From: Astropecten irregularis
Taxonomy: Eukaryota; Echinodermata; Asteroidea; Paxillosida; Astropectinidae
Assembly: GCA_963971285.1 (NCBI GenBank)
Contig: OZ020258.1
Location: 9,134,614-9,198,613 of the forward strand
Length of the DNA stretch: 64,000 nucleotides
Reading direction: 5' to 3'
Shown here: positions 1 to 15,300 of the stretch, piece by piece
Layout: every line of letters starts with the position of its first letter
Numbering within the stretch: position 1 is the stretch's first letter
Position numbers and translations under genes: made by a program
The notes under the pieces: model-generated
Databases searched by the model: none
What the model was told of the DNA's origin: nothing
The model's input: the letters and a program-made list of their open reading frames with translations, nothing else

Positions 1-184
1 GTGTGGTCAGGGAAAAGGGACAAATTGGTCTTGGGAACATCAAAGGTGAAGTACACTAAACAAAGGCATAAAGATGCATAAGAGGCTGAGGTAACTCATT
101 TTTAGTCAGATATAGTTTATCAATGTCAGTTTACACTTATCCATGTATTCTATGTTCTCAATCCTTTCTATATGCATCATATAG

Positions 185-341
185 ATGGCGTCTTTGGGCA
201 AGCTGGACGAATTTGTGCGACTTTACAACGCGGACCCAAAGAGACTTGCCTTCAGAGATAAGCAAGGAGCTAGTGCGCTCCACCATGCTGCCTCCAATAA
301 CAGAATCAATATCATGCAGTTTATCCTTGGACTAGACGAAG
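185..341 (+). CDS. TRPA1: TRPA1 exon (residues 1-52, first ankyrin repeat)
   Basis: A pyrimidine-rich tract ends in AG at 183-184, so this is an internal exon or its ATG is used only by chance. It encodes LDEFVRLYNADPKRLAFRD and then the ankyrin motif ASALHHAA. The donor is GTAAGC and the phase is 1. The preceding exon lies outside the window or in the first 180 bases, where I see no clear coding sequence. Confidence 0.88.
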
Positions 342-3300
342 GTAAGCTGGCTCTGTCGTTATTAGTCTCATCATATTATTATAATGACACCTCTTTTGTG
401 AATACGTGTACATGTTAATTTCCTGCTCACCATTTCTAGTCTTGTGTGATTTTATGTTAAAGGTGATATCATACTTTGGTTTTTTGTCAAAGAAATACAG
501 ATTCATGAGCAAAATTATAAAGACAGATAGTCATCTGTGAAAATTTTAGTTCCATACGGTGCTCACTTTTTGAAAAAATATTGAAAAACGGCCACGGTAT
601 TTCAAAATTTTTTCTGTTTTATTTTTGATCTTTAAAAGGTCAAAAATAATTTTGGTCACTGGTTTTATTCTTTTTCTGGTTAAATACAGCATTTCAGGCA
701 GAACTATTGAAACGGTATGTTTCTACCATCACCATCTTTATATCCTGTAAGTTAAATCTTTGGAGATTTCTGTTTCGGTATGTTACCAATGTATGACACT
801 ACCTTTAACTTAATAACCATAGGGCGTTTACGAAACGGTGTCTCAGGCTCCCTCTCCATTTCATGGATCCATTTTAAAATAACAGGTATCAAAAATATAT
901 ATAAGCTTTCGGCTGCGGTTCGGAAGTAGATTCTATGGTTTAAAAAGTAAAGTTAAAAAATAAAACACCGTTTTTTCATTACGTGCATCAGTATTGTTTC
1001 ATTAAAGGCACATTACAGAAATGGTAACATACCCAAACAGAAATGTTCACAGATTTACATATAACTTTTAGGATATGAAGATGGTGCTGGTAAAAGTATA
1101 CCTGTTAAAACATTTCTGCCTGAAATGCTGTATTTAATCAGTACAATCAGAAATGAGTAAAACAATGACCGAAAACAGTTCGATCACTTAGTAAGATCAA
1201 AACCATTCTTTATGTTTTATAGGAAAAAATGAGTCGGGTTTTCGCTATTTTCTCGTGAGTCAGCTGATGTCCGATTGAGCTAAAAAAATTGTTTATCGTT
1301 TTATGTACATGCTGGATCAGACAAAGTGTCAATGTTGTTCTGTAACCTTCACCAATCATGTATTACACCTTTAATATCAGCTGATACGATGGGTTTGTTG
1401 TTCAAGATTACATCCAATGACGGTATTTCATAGAGAAATTGTTGACATCAATATTAATTTTTGTATTAATCTGCACTGCAACTAAACAATGCTTCTCATT
1501 CGCATCGCTCCTAAAAACTGTCATAAAGGTCTGTATTTGTATTTGACTCATACGGCGCGCCATAGCCCAGAGCACCTGCATCTAAGAAGATGACGTCAAT
1601 ACGGTCAATAAATACAAGACCAACGCAGCGCACAATTTGAAAAGGAAGAAGTATGAAGGGCGGAAGGGGAAACCAAACATCCGTTTTGCAGATGAATGGC
1701 ACATTCAGTTTTCGACAAATCAATATAAAGATGATATTATTGCTGTGGTATTTTAGAGAAAGCTGCTTCAATTCAAAGCAATTCACAGAATTACAGACAC
1801 AGCTATACACCAGAAGTAAAGCAAAACACTGTGGGGGTACTTTGACTTTGGCCTAGTGGTCTGGTGTGTCGTACTCAATACTCTTGTGGTCAATCTACAA
1901 ATTGTGGGTTCAGATCCAGCCATGGGTGCACCACACTAAAAAAAAACCCATTGACCTTAGTGTAAAATCCCTCAATTTCAGAGTTAAAAAAAAACATCCA
2001 GAAGCCTTTCTCATGCAGTTGTTGGTGCAATAGTGTAAATGGTAGTGTGAACTCTCATCTACCCAATTCTTTTCAATTTTTGTTTGGGTAACCGATTGGA
2101 TTTTTTGCTAATTGCCCCAAGAAAAAAACACCCCCGAAATGTCCTTTTTTCCGTAACCGACTTGCTACGAGTTTTCATGAAGCAACCCTCCACCTTCAAG
2201 ACAATGTAGGACCGGATTTTAAACCAAAATATCTCAAGTCTCCACAACAGGCTCAAGCACTGAACCCCCGGGTTGTCATAATCAGTCAAAATTACACAAT
2301 ATATTCATTGCACGATTCCCCAAATTGCATAAATTATTTAAAAAACATTTGAGGGCACACAGAATATGATAATTAGCTCGGCGCATTGATTTTGGAGCTA
2401 TTTAGTGTGGTGCACCACCATGGGCTAGTGGAGCTGACAAGACGCTTTGTCATTGCTCCTCTTCACCCAGGTGTAAATGGGTACCTGTGAGGGTAGAGAT
2501 GGCTTTGTGGTTTGATTAGCCTCTGTGTACCTTAGAGCAGCCAGGGTTCTTTACTCCCCAGGGAACTGAGATTGTTTCAGGAATGTTAATGTAGCCCGAT
2601 GTCCAGGGGTAATAATAATAATAATTTTAAGCGCTGTAATTTGATTTACTAATTACTTTACTAACTAACTATTTACTTACTAAGAGCGTTTGAAATGCTG
2701 GTTATTATTATTACATCAGGGGTCGATTTCACCAGACTCATCGTAACTTACTATCAATCATAGGACTTATTATGCATTACATCCTTACGTAGGATACGAT
2801 GGGTTATCCTTCGTAACTTGAGTTACGGTCCATCGTGATTCTTCGTGAAATCGACCCCTGCTCTCCTATCTAATTATACCAATGCACTCCAGCTTGAAAG
2901 ACGCTGATGTAAACATTACAGAGAATAGAAAATAATCTTTCAAATTCTAAGAAAATATACACAAGCTCAACCTTGTAGGGTTACGATAAACAATAATTTA
3001 AAATGCACGTATGGTGGAAAATTGAAAAGGTTATGCGGAAAATGGTTCATTGCATTGCACTGCACTGCACAGTATACTCGCTCAATTGTGAAATTGTAAA
3101 GTTTCAAGCTCAATAGCATGACCATGTACATCGTGGCATATTAATGTACAGTTATCAAGAGTACTTTCAAATTTCTCCGGAGCCTAAATTGTTCAAGATT
3201 TTATTCTAAGTGTTTGGCACTTTACGGCGCAGGCGTTTTTGCTTTGACAAAAACCAAAGTATGATATTACCTTTAACACGAGGAGTTTGGTGAAATCGAC

Positions 3301-6300
3301 CCCAAGAGCGATTTTATTATTCAAGAAAAGAACATTGCGTGCATGGGCATTGCATTAAGGTAATGGGGCTGTTGGTCGATGCAGGACGAGTCATTGCCAT
3401 GGTCCAGAAACCCACACTATAATGTAATTTGCTTCAATTATGACTGCCAAATTTAGCACCGCATCAAACACGTATGTGATGTGTTTCCCTGGTGAGTGTT
3501 TTTTAACTGTATAGCGTTCCGTATTTTACACAGCAAGCAGCGCTCAGCGATTGACCTGCACGTTGAGATAGTCACTGGTCCATGTGAAACTACTTGAAAT
3601 TTGAGTTGGCGCGCAAACGTAATGTGAGTAAATTGGTGCTCGATAAGCGCTGATTCGAGTGACTGCATTGAATAAATGACAGAAAATTGAACTTCTATCT
3701 CTCATACTTGAAGGTATTATCGGTTGGTTTTTGTCAAAGAAATGCAGATTCATTGCCATAGATATCAAGGAAGATACAGTAACAGTCATCATTGAAATTG
3801 CCAGTACCATACGATGCCTACTTTTGAGAAAACAATGAAAAATGCCCACCGTATTTTGTTTAATCTTTCCACCGATATTTTTGATCTTCCAAAGCTCAAA
3901 ATTGTTTTGGTCATTATTTTTACTTGTTTCTTGATAAATACAGCATTTCAGGCAGAAATACTTTAACGGTATGTTTCTATCATCACCATTTTCATACCCT
4001 GTAAGTTATAGGTAAATCTGTGGAGATTTCTGTTTCGGTATGCTACCAAAGTATGATAGTAGGCCTACCTTTAAAGGGTCTCTGCAATAGGAAAATTATT
4101 GCTAGAACATGTGCCAAAAAGCAACTGTTGTATGGGGCCTGTGATTTTACCCACTTCCTCACACTGTTTCAGGGTTAAGAACAGGGTTTTTTTGCTTTGT
4201 GTGCTAATTAGAATTTTCATATTCTTGAGCAAAACTGTGATGTCATCTGGGTAACTGAGAGCAGTAAAAACCCGATTGATTTGTGCACAGAGGTATATAG
4301 GGGTTGTTTTATAGGTTTTCTGACAGACCTTTTCCTGTTCAATGGGTTTTATTGTGCCGAATATGCTCCTTTCATTCACCTGGTGGTGTAATTTGTTTTG
4401 CTAAACCATTTCTGTGGGTTAAGTTTGCCTCTTCATTTTTATGTTGTTTTTTTTTTTCAGTTTTTTTCTTTGCTAATGGTTCCCCACATGAGCATGCATG
4501 GAAATCCCCCATTTTAAGGAAAAGTCATGAAAAGGAAAACCAAATTGCTAAGTCTGAAACCAAAATAAGACTTGCCATTCATTATCTGACACTTTATTCT
4601 CTGTATGAAGGCAATAAAATAACCTGACTGAAAAAAGCACTGCAGCAACCCTTTAAAACAACTTTTCGTCGTTAAAAATATTGGCTGATGTAGAGGGGAG
4701 TTGGGAGGCGGGGCGGGGGAGGTTGCAACCCCCTTATACCAGTAAAGCAGATACAAGAAAACACGGGCAGCCTTTAACCAAATAATTAATTCCGTTGTAA
4801 AATGGAAGAGAAATGCTATTTTGATAAACTAATGCTCATATTATAACCGTCTTTCATATGGGACAACTTGTACCAATGTTCTTTGATGTGTTCTTTACAG
4901 ACATCAATATGGCCGATAATTCAGGAAACACACCGCTTCATTTAGCTGTGCTACATGAGAAGACAGACACCATTGATTTTCTGTTGGACAATGGCGCTAA
5001 CAGTATGCAGTTTAATAGCCATAACTTGGCTCCTATCCACGTGGCTGCTGAACAGAACAAACCAAAGGCAATGAAGGTAACTGTAACAGTATATCAGAAT
5101 CACTTGTTTTGCTATCGTTATTTTTTGTCTTCTTTTCAGTATTATATGTTAAGCCCATTTCACAGTGGGCCTTGCGTACAGTTGCGTAGCTAGCGTTGCG
5201 TATGGACTACGCTGCCCTACGCTGTTCCAACGCTAGTCTACGCTGGCTTGCGTAACGTACGCCGAGGACGCAGGTTTTACAAAGTCATTTAATTGAAAAC
5301 CAAACGCTAGTAAGAAACAAAAATAAGACGTGCCATTCATTATCTGTCAGTAAGTTCTCTGTATGAAGGCAATAAAATAACCGGACTGAAAAGGGCACTG
5401 CAGGAACCCTTTTAGCAGCTCTATGAAATTGGTCTCATATGACACAAGGACATGAATGAATCTGATAAACTAATACACACATGGTACACCATAGAGCTAT
5501 GGGAAGTGCGACATTTACATTACATTACGTGTTAGTGAAATAAAGATTATTTGCCACCACTGATCATCATGTAACGAAACATGAGATATTTATGTACGTG
5601 TTTATTCTATGTCACTCAGGCTCTTGTGAAACGAGAACACATAGATGTCAACCTACCTGGTGATATGGGCCAAACTGCGCTACACTTTGGCGCCATGAAA
5701 AACAACACTGAAGTTGTGGAGATACTTGTGAGTCCAAAAATATCGTCTTCTTTTTTTTCTTATCTAATACCTGAGTATCGTTCATTAATACGTTCGTAGG
5801 TATCTAGCTACACGTCATATTGACTACACAACGCAAATATTGTGGTTTCGTATCCAGTGCAACATGCGGTGGTCGCCATGACACATGACACTTTACATTA
5901 ATCACAGTGTGAAATTAACTGTGATCACGTGCGCAAGACGGCAAAAATGGTGGCGCAGGAGAAACATCGAACATCAGAAATATCTTCCCACATATGTGAT
6001 GTTTGGTACATCGTACATCACAAATTCACAAATATCTGCCCAAATATCGTTATGCGATGTTTGCACATGCATTATAATGACAATGGTAATAACAATACAT
6101 CGTACAACACAAATCTGCGCACATTTGTGTGTTTTTATAGTGGCATGATTTGTTTCTGAAAAAAATCTGTTCTTGCTTTAGTTTACGATAATTAGAAATC
6201 AAGTGAAATATACAAAAAAAGTTATTAATTAACAGCGGTCAACTGCCGCGAAAAGCGCAATAACGGTATACAGTTAGTGGTTGTGATTCACGCATAATGT

Positions 6301-9300
6301 CATATGTCATGGCGGCCACAAACATGCGTAAGGACACTATATTTTACCCCAACCCGGTGGTGGAATTACCCACATCGGAGTGAATAACACAGGGTGTCCC
6401 CCCAAAAAACCGCAACACTTCTGTCGGAAACAATTATATAAAAATTAAACTGTTTATCACTTCAAAATTCAGATATGTGATATAGTTCACCATGTAGAAT
6501 TTGAGCAAAATTTGACTAAAATTTAGTGAAAAAACTAAGACTGAATTATCCAATCTCAAAACCCGATTTTCATCTTTCTTTCATACACATAATGTGTGTA
6601 TTGAGCACTTTGCGTGTTATCCTTGCAAATTTGTTTGTTTTTAAGGAGTACTCCTCATGCAATTGGTCATATTTTCGCCAATTTCAGCCCGATTTTGCTT
6701 AACTTGAATTCTACATGGTGATAGCCAAGACATGGCTGTATCACATATCTTAATCTTGAAGTGATAAACAGTTTAATGTTAACACAATGGTTCCCGAAAT
6801 TTTTCTGGGACACCTCTGTATAGGAAGTAATAATGGTGATTTTAATTTGTGTTTTAGCTGGCATCACCGAAAATAAACCCTTGTCAGAGAGATAATAATG
6901 ACGTACACGCTACGCACTCTGCTGCTACACACGGCTCAACTGGCGTTCTGGAACTCTTGATCAACTACTGTATGTAAAAAAACAAACAACTCACACCTTT
7001 AAGGTTGCATCCGAATCTGTTGTCTAGAGCTAGGTCTAGGTCTTCGCTCCATTGGAAATACACGGAGACACCAAGACAATAGACCTAGCCGTAGCTCTGG
7101 AAGCCCGTTTCGGACACGGCCTCAAGTCTTTTACATATGATACTTTATGTGGACTTTCCTTTGTTTTAGAGATGTACTGACAAAAAAAACCTGGTAGGCC
7201 CTATTTGAACTGTAGGCCTTGTACCCACTGTTCATGATGAAATTTGGACCGAATATCTCTTGATCGATAAACCTCGAAGTTCCTGACGGATAAAGGCACA
7301 TTGAAGATTTCTCCTTTTGGCCTTTCCTTTTTCCATAAAAACATTATGTGGACATGTGCAAGTCCACATAACGTCTTGAAATCCTTTGTACTATATGAAC
7401 GTTCTTTGTTCTGAAGTCCACAGTGTGTATATGCTACGCCTGTGCACAAAAATAAATGTCCAACTCAAATAGTCTTTAAAATGTCTAATGCTAAAAACAC
7501 GCTTTTGTTTGGAAAAGAGATATGAATTTACATTTATAATTTTAAAGCATTATTCCAAATTGTTCGTATTCTTCATTCCTAATTGTTTTCGTTACTTTTA
7601 AAAGAAAACATCGTGATTGTTGAATTGGCCTATAAAGTGGTCCAGTCAATTTCTTTCCGTGTTTTCTTAGCCTGTTATCATACTTAATGGATAATAATAC
7701 TGCGCTGTTTCATATTAAAGGTAATATCATACTTTGGTTTTTATCAAAGAAATACAGATTCATGGGCAAAACTATCAAGACAGATATACAGTAACAGTAA
7801 TCTGTGAAAATTTCAGTCCCATATGGTGCCCACCTTTTAAGAAAACACTGAAAACAGCCAGAGTGTTTCTTAAGTCTTTTCTCTTTTATTTTTGATCTTT
7901 TAAAAGATCAAAAAGATTTTCGGTCGTTGTTTTGCTAATTTCTGGATAATAATACAGCATTTCAGGCGGAAAAAATGTCAACGGGATGTTTCTACCAGCA
8001 CCATCTTTATACCCTGGAAGTTATACGTAAATCTGTGAACATTTCTGTTTCGGTATGCTACCAAAGTATGATGGTACCTTTCAGTACTGAATGATCAACC
8101 ACTCTGGTAATGGACCGTTCCGCCTTTGCTCTTAAGCCCCGCCCACGTCTTTGTTTTGCATACTGCGTGTGACCGAGTTTGAGCAATTTTCTATAGGTTA
8201 ACCAATGACTTTTTGAGAAAAATCCATCCAAAGGCAAATACCCTGAAAACGGCCATGTTGATTGGTGCCAGGCTAAAAAAAACGTACCCCTCCCCTACAG
8301 TCCCAAGTAGAGCGAGTTTAGGGCCTGATTTCATCCAAACAGCTCAAAGTTGAAAGTCCAAACTCTGGTGACCGGGTTCCATCCATTTTCTTTACAATAT
8401 TTCCTATATAGTGCGCAGCAAATGATTTTATAAACAAGATTTTGAGGGTATACACAAAATTTATGAGCTCCGCGGACTGATGTGGACCTATTTTCTCGTG
8501 ACCCAGATGGCTGATTGACCTCAAACTTCTACAGGTTTGTCAGTTAAGGTATATGATGGTTTACATAATGTGCTTTCACTGTCAGCAACAGTTTTGTCGC
8601 AAAAACCAGTTCTGTACCATCCATTCAACAGAAATGGCGATATCTAACTATCGTCTTTATTAATCATTCAATGTTGATTTGTATCACATTTTGTCTGACT
8701 AGATAACAGAAACTGTGGCACTAAGAATGCCCTGACTTTCAGAGACAGAGAAGGTAACACTGCTCTCCATAGTGCTGTTAATAGTGGCGATTACAACGCG
8801 GTCAAGCTATGCCTTGAATATGGAGCAAGGATTGATGTACAGCAAACCATCAAATGCAAGGTAATAATAGTGATAGACCCTTTACGAAACGATGGATTAG
8901 GCACCTGAGAAACAGGGGCCAATTTCATAGAGCTGCTTAAGCACCAAATTTGCTTAAGCATGAAAAATCTGCCAAATTTTCATGTGATGTTTACTGCTTT
9001 TGACTAATTGTGTTTGGCCATTGTTTGCTGAGCATAACATTCACAAAGAGTTTTTGGTGCTTAAGCAAATTTTGGTGCTTAAGCAGCTCTATGAAATTGG
9101 CTCCTGATCATCACTCAAAGAGGATGCTGCTTTTTAATCATCAAATAACCACTTACTTTCTAAACTGTTTAAGAGATTGCCACTCAGAATCGTAAGTAAG
9201 AAAATACCTCAGATAATTTTAAAATTTCAAATGATACGAGGCCAGTGGCCAATTTCATGGAGCTGCTAAGCACAAAAATACCTGCCCTGCTGGATGCATA

Positions 9301-12300
9301 AACCTCGCCTGTACGTCTAACCATCCCTGTGTCAACTCAGTGATGTGTGGTCGATAATTATGGCAGATCTTTCAACAGAGGAGATCAAACCTGAATTTAG
9401 GACCTGGGGCCAATTTCATAGAACTGCTTAGCACAAAAATTTGCTTAGCACAAAAATGTCTTGCCCAATAAAACAAACCACCGTTAACAATTTCATTTGA
9501 TATTCATGGTCAGTGAACAACAGCCAAAGAACAATCACAAGCGATACACGACACATGGGAATTTGGTTGTTAGTCCTGTTTCTATTAAGACAGAAATGTC
9601 ATGCTTAGCAATTTGTTGTGCTTAGCAGGTCTTTGAAATTGGCCCCTGTTGTTAATGCATGAGATGCGATCATTTTGGTTTCAGGGTGAGCAAGCCACGC
9701 CTCTGCATCTAGCATGTACACAAGGATCCTTGGATATTGTCAAATTGATGATATCATCACGTCAGGACGATAAAGATGTAGCCCTTAGTGTACCAGACTG
9801 CCAGCATCAACTACCGCTTCACAGGTTAGTATACCAATATCTACCAACTAAATCAACATGAACATAATGTGCATCACATCATGAAGAGTCTGACTCCTTA
9901 AAGGGAGCATAATCGGATTTGCAAGGACAGAAAATGGACTCAACAGTTCGTAAACAGTGCAAATAGTCACCATGGAAAATCTTGGTTCATCAGATGCTGG
10001 GTTTTTCAAGAAAAAAAAAACAAGATTTAGTGTCTTTTCCGAAGATCGTTCGTCCGAACGATTTTTTTGAACAAACATAAAGGACACCCACCCTCACTTG
10101 AGTTGTTTTAGTTATCCCCTTTCGCTTAAGGTATGAAGATGGTGCTGGCAGAAACATATCGTTTGAATATTTCCACCTGAAATGGTGTATTTATCCAGAA
10201 TTAAGAAACAAAGACCGAAAACAGTTTTGATCTCGGGGTAAGATCAAAACCATTCTTCATGTTTAATAAGAAAAATTTAGTCGGTTTTCGCTATTTTCTC
10301 GTGACTCAGATGTCAGATTGAGCTCAATTGTTCGCAGGTTTATTATTTCATGTATGTTTGATCAGAAAAAGTATATGACTGCTGTCCTGTGACCTTTACC
10401 AATCATGTATTGTACCTTTAAAGGGTTCCTGCAGTGCTTTTTTCAGTCAGGTTATTTTATTGCCTCCATACAGAGAATATACTGACAGATAATGAATGGC
10501 AAATGTTGGTAATGTTGGTTTCAAACTAGCATTTGGTTTTTTGGCTTTGCATAATGGGGGATTTTCATGCATGCTCATGTGGGGAAGCAAATAAAAAATG
10601 AAATAATGAAAAAAAGATTTGAAAAAAATTGTTGGAAAAAATTACACCATCAGTTAAGTGAAAGGAACATAATTATTCGGCACAATGCAATAATTCAGTT
10701 ACTCATTCAGGAAAAGATCTGTCAGAAAACCTTAAGAACAACCCCGATTTTGTGTGCACAAATCCCGCTTCAAACGTCGAACTTGTGCCGTGTCATATTC
10801 AAATATTGGCCAAAGTTTGAATTAGACACGGCAGAAATTCGACGTTTGAAGCAACTGCCTGTTTTCTGCCGAAAGATCGACAGGGCTTGCCGCTTTTAAC
10901 GGAAGAAGAGCGGCACGGGTTAAAACGTCGATTTTTTGGCCGTGTCTAATTCAATTGAAACGTCCCAAATCGGAGTTCCACCACGTACCATTTTAAAAGA
11001 GAGGGCGCCGCCTTCTCGCAGAAGAATATAACTCAATATCATAACTCTCTCTTGGTCCGCCATGTTCGAATTTGCATTAAGGTTAACAGAAAACCGGCGT
11101 TTGAAGCAACTGCCGAACTTCCGCCGCTTTGATGTCGATTGCAATGTATTGCATTAGACACGGCAGAAGTTCGACGTTTGAAGCGGGCCAATTTGAATTA
11201 CCGGTAGGTTACTGCTCTCAGTTACCCAGATGACATCACAGTTTTGCTCATGAATATAGAAATTCCAATTATCATACTGTTTCGGTCTTTGTTTTACTCA
11301 TTTCTGGATAAATGCACCATTTCAGGTGGACAATATTTAAACGGTATCTTTTCACAAGCACCATCTTCATACCCTGAAAGTTACACCTAATTCTGTGAAC
11401 ATTTCAGTGTTGGTATGTTACTAATCGTGTACTGTACCTTTAAGTTCACGCATAGTCTTTACCGTCCCAATGCGTCCTCCTTATGTTATGCATTTGTGTC
11501 TGTCTGATTTTAGATGAAACAAATCTCTTCACATTTTCTGACTTTGAAATTCTCTTCTTAAATCCTATTTCCAAAATGCTCCTGTATAGGATTACCAATA
11601 CCATTTCTACACACATCTATTATGTACATTTTAAACATGGGCATTATCATCCATGTCACATCAATTTGTGCAGCTGCATGACGACCAATGAGTCAGAACA
11701 AAATCCTAAGGGCATGTTTGCTGCCGCACAAGGTTGTTTTTTTTTCGAACGAACTAGCTTCGCTTTGCCAGTGCTATTCCACTTATCCAGATAACCACAT
11801 GATTTATCCCGCTATTAAGTCGACTTTTGGAATGGTAAAAGTCGTCTTGTGTCGCTACATATTTCAACAATATGACTTTAAATGGAAACATATCCTCAAT
11901 CTCTGGCCAAGTTAATATAACGACGTGAATCTATCACTAAAAGTCGTCTTATCCTGAAAACAAATATGTAGTTTTAGTAAATCTTCTTATAGCAAGATCG
12001 CCAAGTCGAGTTCCTTCGTGATTATGAAAATTTCGTGTGTTATTTGTATTACAATATGTCGACAGCTTTGTTTTAGTAAGTCGTCCTCAGGATATGTCGA
12101 CTTCTTAGTTTTAACTAAGTCATCTTGTCTGGGATCTCGATAAGTCGACTTTCAGGGCTTAGTATCATACTTTGGTAGGAAACCAAAACAGAAATATCGA
12201 CAGTTATAACTTACAGGGTATGAAGATGGTGGTTGTAGAAACATACCGTTAAAAATGTATTTGAAAAAATATAGAAATTCCGTGGAAGTTTTTCACTGTT

Positions 12301-15300
12301 TTCTCAAAAAGTGGGCACCGTATGGGACTGAAATGTTCACAGATGACTGTTACTGTATCCTCCTTGATATTTTTGCCCATGAATCTGTATTCCTTTGACA
12401 AAAACCAAAGTATGATACTACCTTTAATATGGCTTAATAAGTTGACATGGCGAGATAAATCATGTGGTTATCTGGATAAGTGGAATGGCACTCATGGAGT
12501 TCTGTAGGTTCATACCCGAACTCTTACATTATTTCTTCCACCCGATACGACAATAACACGCAATAGGCCTATGGCAAGACAGGTGGTCATATACCTGAAT
12601 GTAATTTATTACGAAAAAAAAAAATCTGGACAAGCAGTTGAAAGGGTGATGAATTGTAACGCGTCACGCTTTAGCGCATTACCGCTGATGGTTTTTTTTT
12701 TATTAAAAATTGAGACAAGTCACAAAAATTGTCATTTAATTAGACATTCGCTGTCAAATGTTTATCGTAAATTATGCTTTATATTTTGCACAGGGCCGCC
12801 ATGTTTGACCATGCCGAAATAGTCGACTATCTACTAGAGGAGGTACATTCATACGTCACAATTTTCTTTTCATGTAAAAGCTCTTGCAAAAAATATAAAT
12901 ATCATATGTATAAGTCTTTTTAAATGTTCCCGTGGATATTTATATATTTTATTTATTTATTTATGTTAATAAAACCAAGGATTCTCCAAAAGCGCCCTAG
13001 GTACTGTTGCTCGAAAGCCTGATGAAACCTTTTTATGAAAAGAAGATGAGAAGAAGATACAGTTTTAGAGATGGGAGGAAAACACCCCAGAGTAATATTC
13101 TGGGTAAAATCCACAGAATCAGATAGGGACTGAAAACCCAATCCACTTGTGAACTGAGCCGGACTTAAAACCAGGCCAAAACTGTATCTTCTTCTCATCA
13201 CCTTGCCAATAAAAGGTTTCATCAGGCTTTTGATCTACAGTGCCTAGGGCGCTTTTGAGGAATCCTTGGTTTCATAACCAGAAATAGGAAATAATATAAT
13301 AATAAAAGTGGACTTCAAAAACAGTTTTTGCGTGACGACAAGAAAAAATTAATAGATTTTCAAAATGAATGGATACGTTTTTCTTACATTTGCCCGTAAT
13401 GCGAGTTTCAAGTGTGGCATTGAATAAGAAATATCATTCCAAGTTAAAGGTTTATTGTAATCCAAACTCGCATGAAGTTAAATACATTTGTTTTGTCATA
13501 AAACTCTACATGTCTATCATTGTTTGTGCTAAAAAAATATTGAATAATAGAAAAGGGAGGTATTTAAGAGCCATAATTTAGCACCCCACTTTTTGCTATA
13601 CGAAACGCCTTGCTTATGTCACATGCAGAACGCCATGCAGTATACTGTGGTGCCAGCCTATACTAGTTCTGTGGGTGACGTCACACGCTATTGTTGCGTG
13701 GATTTGTTCTAAGGGGGACTTTTTTTTTGGGGGGGGACGTATTTGAAAATAAAAACGGGATTTCAATTATCTATTTCATGCAGCCCTTCACACTATTGTC
13801 AAAAATTACGAGAACCAGTTTAATGGAAACGAACAAAATTTTCGTGTTTTTTACAATTAATAACCTTCCTTTAAATGTTTGCAAATTAGGCTTGCCCTTC
13901 ACCGACGTTGATGAGTACTGTATATTCAGTGCTTGTTGAGTGCACGTGAAAATAATCATTTACTGGCTCAGGTGGGATTCGAACCCACGACCTCCTTCTT
14001 ACTAGTGCTTGAAATATTGGTTACTGCTTGAATTTTACCAGGGTAGTTACATCGACGCCCAAGATAAGAACCAACGGACTCCACTCTTACTAGCTACACA
14101 GCGAGGCAGCTGGCGATCTGTTCTACTACTGCTAGAGAAAGGAGCCGATGTAACTGTAACAGACAGCGAGGATCGTAACGTACTACATCTAATCGTACTC
14201 TATGGAGGATCGTTAGAGATCTTAGGACGGGAATTCTTCAAGGTTTGTATACTCATGCAGATGGGTCTTGTTTGCAGGTGCGGTTTGGTCAGGGCTTGAG
14301 CGAAGGCTAAATGACAAGAGGACAAGAACATGCAAGTTAAGATACACATAAATGGATGAGAGGATTAGAACAAATTTGCAAGAAAATCGGGTTTTGAGGT
14401 TGGGTAATTCAGTCTTAGTTTTTTCACTCAATTGTAGTCCAATTTTGCTCAAATTCTACATGGTAATAGCCAAGACATAGTTGTATCACATATCTGAATC
14501 TTGAAGTGATAAACAGTTTAATTTTTATATAATAGTTCTTGACAAAAAGTGTTGCTTTAAGCCCACCGCACACTATACGATCCGACATTCCGACTAGGAC
14601 CCTACTGGTTTTTGGAAGGATCGCAAAGCATTCTGGGAGTCTTAACCGTGATTGTTCCCAGTCGCAGACCCACTCTGATGGCCAGTCGGCAGGATTCGAC
14701 TGTCGAATCACGGTTGAGACTCCCAGAATGCTTTGCGATCCTTCCAAAAACCAGTCGGGTCGTAGTCGGATCGTATAGTGTGCGGTGGGCTTAACACGCA
14801 TAGTCGTCAATACACACATAATGTGTATGAAAGAAAGATGAAAATCGAGTTTTGAGGTTGGTAATTCAGTCTTAGTTTTTTCATATAAAAATTAAACTGT
14901 TTATCACTTCAAGATTCAGATATGTGATACAACTATGTCTTGGCTATCACCATGAAGAATTTGAGCAAAATTGGACTGAAATTGAGTGAAAAAACTAAGA
15001 CTGAATTACCCAACCTCAAAACCCAATTTTCGTCTTTCTTTTATACACATTATGTGTGTATTGACCACTATGCGTGTTATCCTTGAAAATTTGTTTTTAA
15101 GGAGTACAGTTGGTCATTTTTTCGCCAATTTCAGCACCAATATGCTTAAATTCTGTACATGGTGATAGCCAAGACATAGCTGTATCACATATCTGAATCT
15201 TGAAGTAATAAACAGTTTAATTTTCATATAATAGTTCTCGACACAGTGTTGCGTTTTTTTCTGGGACACCCCGTATATATCCCAAGGAAGATGCACACAA

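Noticed and set aside
14424..14819. 131-codon - strand frame
   Set aside because: Lies fully in palindromic and M9 repeat DNA.
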